Position numbers and translations under genes: made by a program. This document shows, piece by piece, positions 40,911 through 48,019 of a stretch of DNA of 53,808 nucleotides. Source of the stretch: Clostridia bacterium (GTDB lineage Bacteria; Bacillota; Clostridia; Christensenellales; SZUA-584). How positions within the stretch are numbered: position 1 is the stretch's first letter; each line of letters begins with the position of its first letter. The stretch spans positions 1 to 53,808 of the forward strand of contig QKIQ01000074.1 in NCBI GenBank assembly GCA_003249555.1. The letters are read 5' to 3'. The notes under the pieces were generated by a model that saw only the letters and a program-made list of their open reading frames with translations, did no database searches and had not been told where the DNA came from.

Positions 40911-40948
40911 CTATGCTTATCTCCCCCACTGCCTCAAATCATAAAAAG

Positions 40949-40975
40949 CTTATACAATACAGGAAGGATTGTCAA
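40949..40975 (-). promoter_or_regulatory. Possible fluC promoter
   Basis: TTGACA (40970-40975) and TATAAG (40949-40954), spacing 15, shorter than ideal. GGGGGAG lies before the fluC ATG. Confidence 0.4.
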
Positions 40976-41084
40976 TGAACACATTTGCGGAATACATATA
41001 TGCCATAGTTCTTTGCTTGTTCCATTCGTACTAATCACAGCTTAGCCAATACGATATAAATGAAAAAATTATGAGATAAACCGG

Positions 41085-42965
41085 TTAATATCTCTTTTTG
41101 AATTTCACAATGCAGATGGATACACCCAATGCAAGCGCCGTTAAAATGCCAAGCACGATTATGATTACTTCTGAAAAAACGTTCAGAAAAGAAACCCGGT
41201 TCGCAAGGCGAATCGACTCGCCGTGACTTGAACGGTTATCCTTATCACCGGAAGCGGGTATCTCTTCGCGGCTTAGAAAAGTCAGTTCCCCATCTTCAGT
41301 CTGATTATATAGCTTTATTCCACTTGGTTTTTGCGTATGGTTCGTTCCGTCTGATACGTCATTATAAGCTTCATGATATGTTGCAGCATTGTTCTCTTGA
41401 ATGATCGTTTGTTTGTATTGCGCTACAACCGTGATATCCAAGGTGACGTTATCAAAAGATATATCCCAGCCGATAAATGTATATCCCTCCTTTTCAGGTG
41501 CATTCGGCGCTGCAGCACTACATCCCGCATATACGTTGGCTGTACCAATCACCCGACCTTGATCATCAATAAATGTAACAATATAACTATCTCTTGAGTA
41601 GCGCGCAACAGCATCGATATTCTCTTTTACATTTTGAAGACTGTCTGTTTCACTCGCATCGCTGCCCGATAGCTCCCATTGCTCAAACAAATATCCGGTT
41701 ATGACAGGCGCTGTTTCCGGCACAGCCGCACAGCCCCAATTCACTTTCTGCGTTAACCCAATCGGAGTAAAACCATCCTGTTCATAGAATGTCACGGTAT
41801 ACTCTTTTGTATCCCAGCCCGCATACAATGTGATGTTGCTTGCAGGCATGGTATCTGTACCGAAGCGCCAAAGGTTTCCTTCATCAGTCAGCCAACCCGC
41901 AAAGTCATAACCTTCACACGTCGGCTTCTCGGGTTCCGATAAAAGCATATGATATTCAACATTCACTTTTTCAGCAATACCATTAGCGACAAATGTCATC
42001 ACATATTTGTTTGTTTCAAACATCGCTGTATAGCCAACATCGCCCGTGACGCCGCGTTTCTCTATTTCTTCTTTGCCCAGCATCTCAGTTCCATTGTGCC
42101 ATCCCTTGAACGTATGTCCCTCTTTTTTCGGATCGTCGGGCGCATCGGCGCATTGTCTGTATACCACTTGCTGTGTGTTGCCGATCTGCTGTCCTTCTTC
42201 ATCCAAGAAACAAACTTCATACAGATTGGCACTGAACTCTGCCGTATAATTTACGTCGGTTGTCACTCTGCGTTTCTCTATCTCTTCTTTGCCCAGCGTC
42301 TCAGTTCCGTTGCGCCATCCCTTGAACGTATGTCCCTCTTTTTTCGGATCGTCGGGCGCATCGGCGCATTGTCTGTATGCCACTTGCTGTGTGTTGCCGA
42401 TCTGCTGTCCTTCTTCATCCAAGAAACAGACTTCATACGTGCCTATCCATTTGGCATAAAAAGTGACATCGGCATGAACGGTATACGGGAACACCACTCG
42501 TTCACCTGAGCACTGGGGATCTAAATACCAACCACCAAACTCAAGAGAACCACGCGTTGGAGTTTGTTCTGATAATTTATCCCCAAAGCTTTTCATTTCT
42601 ACAGATGGAGCGCTGCCGTCTTGAAGGTCAAAAGCAACTTGGTACCCGACGCGATTAAATTCCGCTCTATATTCACAATTTTGCGTCACTAATATTTTTG
42701 TGTTGGCAATTATAGCAGGGTCATCAAGGACATGCCACCCTATAAAATAATATCCCTCATAAGAAAACGGTTCGGCAATCATGAGGTCAATTTCGGCATT
42801 TTGCCTGTATGTTTGGTTATTAATAATGCCTGAATTTTTGAGCTCTCCATGGTTATCGATTGCTGAAACCTGAATCTTGTAAAGACGAACAACACCGGCA
42901 AATGCTGTGATTGGTATAGAAAGCACCAATAAAAAAACCAACAGGAGCACAATAAGCTTTTTCAT
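41085..42965 (-). CDS. Secreted surface protein with InlB-type B-repeats, C-terminal membrane anchor
   Basis: About 626 residues; ATG at 42965 with GGGG six nucleotides upstream. Signal peptide 1-23 (ends ITAFAG). Six or seven repeats of the Listeria-Bacteroides type (GGWYLDPQCSG, GYDFAGWLTDEG, GYTFIGWDISFDN). Two of them, starting at VCFLDEEGQQIGNTQQV, are nearly identical at DNA level. The C terminus has a membrane helix (VIIIVLGILTALALG) and KFKKRY tail; no LPXTG. Expression is controlled by the c-di-GMP-I riboswitch at 43039-43126, so it is likely a biofilm or adhesion factor. A shorter version of the two larger surface proteins next to it. Confidence 0.87.
   Translation of the reverse strand: MKKLIVLLLVFLLVLSIPITAFAGVVRLYKIQVSAIDNHGELKNSGIINNQTYRQNAEIDLMIAEPFSYEGYYFIGWHVLDDPAIIANTKILVTQNCEYRAEFNRVGYQVAFDLQDGSAPSVEMKSFGDKLSEQTPTRGSLEFGGWYLDPQCSGERVVFPYTVHADVTFYAKWIGTYEVCFLDEEGQQIGNTQQVAYRQCADAPDDPKKEGHTFKGWRNGTETLGKEEIEKRRVTTDVNYTAEFSANLYEVCFLDEEGQQIGNTQQVVYRQCADAPDDPKKEGHTFKGWHNGTEMLGKEEIEKRGVTGDVGYTAMFETNKYVMTFVANGIAEKVNVEYHMLLSEPEKPTCEGYDFAGWLTDEGNLWRFGTDTMPASNITLYAGWDTKEYTVTFYEQDGFTPIGLTQKVNWGCAAVPETAPVITGYLFEQWELSGSDASETDSLQNVKENIDAVARYSRDSYIVTFIDDQGRVIGTANVYAGCSAAAPNAPEKEGYTFIGWDISFDNVTLDITVVAQYKQTIIQENNAATYHEAYNDVSDGTNHTQKPSGIKLYNQTEDGELTFLSREEIPASGDKDNRSSHGESIRLANRVSFLNVFSEVIIIVLGILTALALGVSICIVKFKKRY
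42054..42440 (-). repeat. Tandem 216-bp coding duplication
   Basis: Two almost identical copies with period 216 (starts at 42054 and 42270), each encoding one 72-residue B-repeat. The few base changes indicate a recent duplication or ongoing gene conversion. Confidence 0.88.
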
Positions 42966-43008
42966 AATATTCCCCTTTTCCAAAAATGCCACTCATTAAA
43001 TATGCCCC

Positions 43009-43046
43009 TAAAAATAAAAAGAACCGCAAAGAAAAGTCTTGCAGCC
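43009..43046 (-). terminator. Riboswitch expression-platform terminator (gene at 41085)
   Basis: GGCUGCAAG pairs with CUUUGCGGUU (several G-U pairs), followed by CUUUUUAUUUUU. The 5' arm is the 3' strand of the aptamer P1 stem (43039-43047), so aptamer and terminator exclude each other: c-di-GMP should turn the gene ON. Confidence 0.82.
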
Positions 43047-43126
43047 GAACGATCATATTTTTGTCAAACTTAGATTTCAGGCTTTGCGTCCCCGTTTTTC
43101 AAACAGGTTTGCCAAAACGGCGGCAA
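43039..43126 (-). promoter_or_regulatory. c-di-GMP-I (GEMM) riboswitch aptamer
   Basis: Minus strand reads GGCAAACCUG, a GAAA tetraloop equivalent (UUGAAAAA), GGGGACGCAAAGCC, then GAUCGUUCGGCUGC, the class signature. P1 is UUGCCGCCG (43118-43126) with CGGCUGCAA (43039-43047). Confidence 0.92.
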
Positions 43127-43268
43127 CCAAGCATCTCGATTAAACGGTTCATTCCCATGTTGAGACAGGCCTTAGTTACTCTTGTTGTCATACCCATTTG
43201 TTAAAAACATATGACCTTATTATCTTTTACTGCGATTTTTGATTGTCGAATTATATCTAATTTTGTTT

Positions 43269-43297
43269 ATAATAACTATTTTTTGATTCTTTGTCAA
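43269..43297 (-). promoter_or_regulatory. Promoter of the riboswitch-controlled 41085-42965 gene
   Basis: TTGACA (43292-43297), exact 17-nt spacer, TATTAT (43269-43274). It abuts the terminator of the upstream surface gene, so each gene has its own transcript with a leader of about 300 nt. Confidence 0.78.
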
Positions 43298-43331
43298 TAA
43301 AAATATCGGGCCGAGAAATCATCGACCCGAT
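43297..43331 (-). terminator. Terminator of the 1363-residue surface-protein gene
   Basis: ATCGGGTCGA and TCGGCCCGAT form a 10-bp stem with one G-U type pair and a 7-nt loop, followed by AUUUUUAUU on the minus strand; 19 nt past the stop. Confidence 0.9.
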
Positions 43332-43350
43332 ACGAAATCTTACTTATCGT

Positions 43351-46300
43351 TTAGTTTTCTTCTTCTCTGTTTTTTCTAACCTTATAGATAATGAACCATG
43401 CAGTACCTGCTGCCGCAAGTATGATAAGGATCCACCACCAGGGGAATACTGATGATGGCGCTTGAGGAACAGCCTCTTCCTTCAACGTGGTTACATCATC
43501 ATCCAATGTACCGGGCACCGGCTCATCCGCCAATGTCTGGGGATCGTTTTGATTATCTGTATCACCTTGATTGCCCTGCGTATCGCCATCGTTTTGTGTA
43601 TTGCCATCGTTTTGTGTATCGCCATCGTCTTGGGCATTGTCATCAACAGCCGCTGCTGTGGCCAGAGCGTTACGCCGGTACTGTGCCGTAACAACCAAAT
43701 CCTCGGTTACTGCGCTAAACACCGTATCCCAGCCGGTAAACGTAAAGCCGGTCCGCGTGGGATTCGCCGGCGCTGTGGCCGCGGTATTCCAATTCACTGT
43801 CTGCACGCTGAGCTCAGCTGCGTCAAAATCCACGAACCGCACCGTATAGGTATTAATCGTATACAGAGCCGTTACCGTCATATTGCTGGTTACGTTGTCA
43901 AACGATGTATCCCAGCCGGTAAATGTGTAACCGACTCTTGCAGGAACAACGGGCGCTGTGGCGCTCTCACCATGGAGCACACCGTCTGTACCGATAACTT
44001 GACCCTGGAAATCCACAAACGTCACAGTATAGCCGTTTCTAATGTAGCTTGCGACAGCCTTTATATCCTCTTTCACATTTGTAAGGCTGTCCGTCTCTTT
44101 GGCGTCGCTTCCTGTCAGCACCCATTGATCGAACGCATAGCCTGTCACTGCCGGTGCTGTTTCAAATACAGCGGCGCTTCCCCAATTCACCGTCTGCAAA
44201 GAACCAATCGGCGTCACACCATCCTGCTCGTAGAAGGTGACTGTGAACGTTTTCATTGCATACTGCGCCGTCACTGTCATATTGTCTGTCACCGCGTCAA
44301 ACGCTTTGTTCCATCCGGTGAAGTTATATCCCTCACGCTCCGGAGCCGCCGGCGCTTTGGCCGCGTTGCCGTAGACAATCTGCTGGGTGTCAAGCACTGT
44401 TCCGTCATAATCTTCAAATGCCACTGTCAATATCAGTTCATCCACAGTTAATGTACCGGGATCAAACGTGATAGCGTAGTTTCCGGATATGAGCCCGCCA
44501 GGCAAGATGTTATAGGTGCCCACCGCGCTGCCGGTCACATAGGGGCAGTCAAATGTCAACGAACCCGCCAAATTGGTTTCATCGTCGCCCGCGACAAAGC
44601 CGCTGTAGCTGACCGAGTAAGCCGGAGGCACGTCATTAAACGTAACTGTCTTATCGTCCGCCGTCACGATCAGGGCAGCCGGTGTCACCGTTAACGTACC
44701 GGCTGTGCATTTAAAGGTATAGTTATCGGCATCCAGTGTATTCAAGCCGACCTGAATCGGATATAAACCCGCATCGTCTCCGGCTGCGTATATACATGTG
44801 ACTTCAGGCGCGCCTCTTACCACACTTTGATCCTGACCGCCCACATACCCCGTTATGACAAACGGATATGAAGATGGAGCCGCTTCGCCGTAAACCACAA
44901 ATTGATCGTCCGCGGTGACTGTTAATTCCGCTTTGTCTACCGTCAATATTCCGTCATCAAATTTGAAACTATAGTTTGTGGCATCCAGCGAACCCTTTTT
45001 CACAACGATGTCATAGTTACCCACGTCATTACCCTTACTATAAGCGCAAGTAATTTTCGGCGTTCCCGCGAGCACATCTTCCTGTTTCTCACCTCTTACA
45101 AAACCGGTAATTGTCGCCGTATATGCGGGCGCCTCATCGTAATATGTGATGGATTTATCATCGGCTGTGACCGTAAGCTTCACCTTATTGACAGTCAACG
45201 TACCCTCGGCAAGGTCAAAGGCATAGTTCTCAGCAGATAACGTACCCAAAGAGACAGTGATGGGATATTTGTCCGCATCCATACCTTCTACATATGCGCA
45301 ATTTAACAGCGGATCGCCGCTCAGTACATTCTTATTCTCACCATTGACAAAACCGCTGTATTTGAATGTATAGACAGGTGCCGCGTCACCGTATGAAATT
45401 GTTTTATTTTTTGCTTTTACAGTCAGCGTCTTCTTTGATATTTTAACCGTGGCCGAATCCACAAAGGGAGCCGCACCGGAACGTTCAACCTTCACGCACA
45501 CCGTTTTGGCGTCAGTCGCATTGGTATACTCAGGCTTCGTTCCGCTGTATGTGACACCGCCATCCGTACTGTAGGTAACAGTCGCGCCGGACAGATCACC
45601 TGTTACAGCCACACTGTGCGGTTGGCCGTCATACTCAGCATCATATCCCGAAACAGTCACACCGCCGACCTGCCACTTGGCATAAAGCGTAACTGTGGCG
45701 CCGTTTGTCTCCGTCAGGTTTTTGACAGCTTGCTTATCAGAATAAACCACCGATTCTTGGGAGCTCTTCGCCCATCCCGCAAAATCACAGCCCTGCTTGG
45801 CAAAGGTGTTCTCTGATAACGCTTTTTCCTCGTCGTATTCATAGCTGCTCGAAGCCATTGAGCCGGAGCCGCCGTTCGCGTCGTAAGCTATAGTATAAGT
45901 AATCGGTGTCCAGTTGGCCGTGTATGTTCTTTCTCCGCTCGAATTTCTAGGTATTGTGACAGAGGTCGCGAGGCCGGACAGCCCGGTCCCTGTCCATCCT
46001 GCAAATATATACCCGGTTCTTGTCGGGTTGCTCAGCGCAAACGCATTGTCAAAATACGTATAGGTTGACGGATTTGAGCTGACTGAACCACCGTTCAGAT
46101 TGTAGTAAATATTGTAGTTTGCGACTTTAAAGTGAGCCCTGAACCAGTTGGAATCGCCGATCGTGACAATGGGCTTCCCGTCTGTCAGCGAAACTACTTT
46201 GCCACTCCCGCTCCACAAAAATCCATACTCTTTCCAGCAATCAAGCGTATACCCCGGATCCGGAGTGGGCTGAGCGTCATTGAGATCAACCGTCTCATAT

Positions 46301-47442
46301 CTGGCACGATGGCCGTCCAGATCGTTTCGTAAACGCCCGTTGTCTCCCGCCGATGTAAAAAGATATTCTCTGTCACCGAAAACCGCGGTAAACGAACGAT
46401 CACCTGTTAATGTAAACGTGCTCGTCACATATTGATTTGTCGCATCATCACGCCAGCCGATAAACTTGCATGTGGGTCTTGCGTTTGGCTGTGCGTCATC
46501 CAGATTGATAGCGCTGTTCTCATCGCGCACCCCTGCTACTGCGTTTTTGTTGTCGAGCTTGCCGGGGCCATCCACATTCAACGTAATGTTAAATGTTTTA
46601 ATAAATGTTGCGGTCACGTTCTTTGCGCCGTCCATAGACATCGTGACCGGATTGCCTGTGCCGGAAGCGTCTCCCGACCAACCTCCAAACCGCCAGCCGC
46701 CGGCAGGATTGGCTGTCAGCGTCACGTTCCTGCCCTGCCAGTATTCAGATGCATCGGGGTCTTTGCTCACGGTTCCATCACCCACCGTGTTAATATTCAA
46801 AGTATATGTAGGCAAAATTTCAAAATTTGCCGTAATCGACTTATTGCTGTTCATCGCAACCGTGATGGTTTCGGCTGTATCCGATACGTCACCAGACCAG
46901 CCGGTAAACTTCCAGCCGGGGTCCGCATTCGCAGTCAGCGATACCTCCTGATTTTCATAGTATGTCGTTTGAACAGGATTTTTGACAATAGAGCCATTGC
47001 CGGTGACGTTTGTTGAAAGCGAGTATTGAGGTAAAGGCGCAAACACAGCCTGCGCTCTGTATGTTTTGGTTTCAGTCCAGACAAAACGCCACACCTTCCA
47101 TACCCAAGCGTCCTCAGTAAATCTTACGCTCAGATTGGGATTGTCGGACGCGGTTTGAAAAGCTCCGCTGACACCATTTCCGTTATACGTCCAGGAATCA
47201 AACCGATAACCGGGATCCGGCACGGCTGAAAACGACCACGTTTCTCCCTCCGAAGGGTTCGACTGGCTCCCCGGAGAATTAATGGATCCGCCGTCACCCG
47301 CTTCAATGATAACATGTATCCCTGCCAATATGTTTTCATGGTCATGTGAATCATGATTGCCGCTATGTGCCAATGCAGTAAGCGGCACTATGCCCACAAC
47401 CAGCAGCACGGCCAATACAATTGATATAAATCTCTTTCTCAT
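43351..47442 (-). CDS. Large secreted MBG/InlB-repeat surface protein with FPWWW membrane anchor
   Basis: 1363 residues. Signal peptide 1-25 (GIVPLTALAHS), then a His/Asp-rich segment (SGNHDSHDHEN). About 40-330: divergent bacterial repeats (GYRFDSWTYNG, GWKFTGWSGDVSD, GWRFGGWSGDASG). 450-600: classic B-repeats. 640-1040: about five MBG-type beta domains (KTISYGDAAPVYTFKYSGF and relatives). 1050-1280: further B-repeats (GYNFTGWNKAFD, GYTFTGWDTSFD). Then a D/N/Q-rich linker and a tail SVFPWWWILIILAAAGTAW with basic KVRKNREEEN. No LPXTG. It lies behind a consensus promoter and two tandem c-di-GMP-I riboswitches, so production should need high c-di-GMP. Probable adhesin or matrix protein. Confidence 0.9.
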   Translation of the reverse strand: MRKRFISIVLAVLLVVGIVPLTALAHSGNHDSHDHENILAGIHVIIEAGDGGSINSPGSQSNPSEGETWSFSAVPDPGYRFDSWTYNGNGVSGAFQTASDNPNLSVRFTEDAWVWKVWRFVWTETKTYRAQAVFAPLPQYSLSTNVTGNGSIVKNPVQTTYYENQEVSLTANADPGWKFTGWSGDVSDTAETITVAMNSNKSITANFEILPTYTLNINTVGDGTVSKDPDASEYWQGRNVTLTANPAGGWRFGGWSGDASGTGNPVTMSMDGAKNVTATFIKTFNITLNVDGPGKLDNKNAVAGVRDENSAINLDDAQPNARPTCKFIGWRDDATNQYVTSTFTLTGDRSFTAVFGDREYLFTSAGDNGRLRNDLDGHRARYETVDLNDAQPTPDPGYTLDCWKEYGFLWSGSGKVVSLTDGKPIVTIGDSNWFRAHFKVANYNIYYNLNGGSVSSNPSTYTYFDNAFALSNPTRTGYIFAGWTGTGLSGLATSVTIPRNSSGERTYTANWTPITYTIAYDANGGSGSMASSSYEYDEEKALSENTFAKQGCDFAGWAKSSQESVVYSDKQAVKNLTETNGATVTLYAKWQVGGVTVSGYDAEYDGQPHSVAVTGDLSGATVTYSTDGGVTYSGTKPEYTNATDAKTVCVKVERSGAAPFVDSATVKISKKTLTVKAKNKTISYGDAAPVYTFKYSGFVNGENKNVLSGDPLLNCAYVEGMDADKYPITVSLGTLSAENYAFDLAEGTLTVNKVKLTVTADDKSITYYDEAPAYTATITGFVRGEKQEDVLAGTPKITCAYSKGNDVGNYDIVVKKGSLDATNYSFKFDDGILTVDKAELTVTADDQFVVYGEAAPSSYPFVITGYVGGQDQSVVRGAPEVTCIYAAGDDAGLYPIQVGLNTLDADNYTFKCTAGTLTVTPAALIVTADDKTVTFNDVPPAYSVSYSGFVAGDDETNLAGSLTFDCPYVTGSAVGTYNILPGGLISGNYAITFDPGTLTVDELILTVAFEDYDGTVLDTQQIVYGNAAKAPAAPEREGYNFTGWNKAFDAVTDNMTVTAQYAMKTFTVTFYEQDGVTPIGSLQTVNWGSAAVFETAPAVTGYAFDQWVLTGSDAKETDSLTNVKEDIKAVASYIRNGYTVTFVDFQGQVIGTDGVLHGESATAPVVPARVGYTFTGWDTSFDNVTSNMTVTALYTINTYTVRFVDFDAAELSVQTVNWNTAATAPANPTRTGFTFTGWDTVFSAVTEDLVVTAQYRRNALATAAAVDDNAQDDGDTQNDGNTQNDGDTQGNQGDTDNQNDPQTLADEPVPGTLDDDVTTLKEEAVPQAPSSVFPWWWILIILAAAGTAWFIIYKVRKNREEEN

Positions 47443-47482
47443 CTTACGTTCCTCCCACCGAAAAACTCATTTCTTTGCCGAT

Positions 47483-47521
47483 AAAAAAACGGCTGCGCAA
47501 AAGTTTCACCTTTGGCAGCCG
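47483..47521 (-). terminator. Expression-platform terminator of the proximal riboswitch
   Basis: CGGCUGC and GCAGCCG (7 bp) with an inner CAAAG/CUUUUG stem and a U7 run just before the Shine-Dalgarno region. Its 5' arm CGGCUGC is also the last aptamer segment. Confidence 0.88.
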
Positions 47522-47604
47522 AACCATCGTATCCCAAAAAGGGAATTAGACTTCAGAGCTTTGCGTCCCCGGCTTTCGCACGGGTTTGCCTTTTTCATAC
47601 GACT
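47516..47604 (-). promoter_or_regulatory. c-di-GMP-I riboswitch aptamer, proximal of a tandem pair
   Basis: GGCAAACCCGUGCGAAAGCC with a true GAAA tetraloop, GGGGACGCAAAGCUC, then GAUGGUUCGGCUGCC. P1 can form as AGUCG (47600-47604) with CGGCU. Confidence 0.93.
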
Positions 47605-47623
47605 ATTCAATTTTTTATTTCCG

Positions 47624-47649
47624 GTTGTTATGCGTTTTCACATAACAAC
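47624..47649 (-). other. Linker stem-loop between the tandem riboswitches
   Basis: GUUGUUAUGUG-AAAA-CGCAUAACAAC, 11 bp with one G-U pair. Not followed by U residues. It separates the first terminator from the second aptamer and may insulate their folding. Confidence 0.7.
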
Positions 47650-47659
47650 ATTCCAGACA

Positions 47660-47698
47660 AAACAAAAACGACTGCAAAAGGTATTCCTTTGGCAGCCG
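47660..47698 (-). terminator. Expression-platform terminator of the distal riboswitch
   Basis: CGGCUGCCAAAGG pairs with CCUUUUGCAGUCG around AAUA, followed by UUUUUGUUUU. Its 5' arm begins with the CGGCUGCC that closes the distal aptamer. Confidence 0.9.
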
Positions 47699-47785
47699 AA
47701 CGATCATGTCCTCACCTTGGATTTAGATTCCGGGCTTTGCGTCCCCAGCTTTCACTTGGGTTTGCCTTTTCATTATCGTCTCATT
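47690..47785 (-). promoter_or_regulatory. c-di-GMP-I riboswitch aptamer, distal of a tandem pair
   Basis: GGCAAACCCAAGUGAAAGCU with GAAA loop, GGGGACGCAAAGCCC, and GAUCGUUCGGCUGCC at the 3' side. The P1 5' strand is less clear than in the other copies. Confidence 0.93.
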
Positions 47786-47918
47786 CAAACAGTCCGCTAA
47801 AACGCTTGCCAGAAAGAGAGACCGCCCTATCGTTGTCTTCTTTTGTGTTTCCCCGTGCAGCGGGTTTCGTGCTGTGAAAATAGTTTGAATGATAATATAA
47901 ATTATTCAGTTTTGTCTA

Positions 47919-47947
47919 ATTATAATATGAATAATATATTGTGTCAA
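47919..47947 (-). promoter_or_regulatory. Consensus sigma-A promoter before the tandem riboswitches
   Basis: TTGACA (47942-47947), 17-nt spacer, TATAAT (47919-47924): both hexamers perfect. The start point near 47912 gives a leader of about 470 nt. Such a strong promoter fits control exerted by premature termination. Confidence 0.88.
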
Positions 47948-47965
47948 TTATTAATTTATTTTGGT

Positions 47966-48003
47966 AAAAAAAAGACGGACAGAAAATTCCACCCGTCTTT
48001 TTT
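47966..48003. terminator. Bidirectional terminator after the 933-residue surface-protein gene
   Basis: AAGACGG and CCGTCTT stems with T/A-runs on both sides; 17 nt past the stop of the gene at 48020. Confidence 0.87.
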
Positions 48004-48019
48004 GTTCATTTTTCTACAT

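Noticed and set aside
40911..41084. Fluoride riboswitch upstream of fluC
   Set aside because: Neither the conserved pseudoknot blocks nor an attenuator could be found in this leader.
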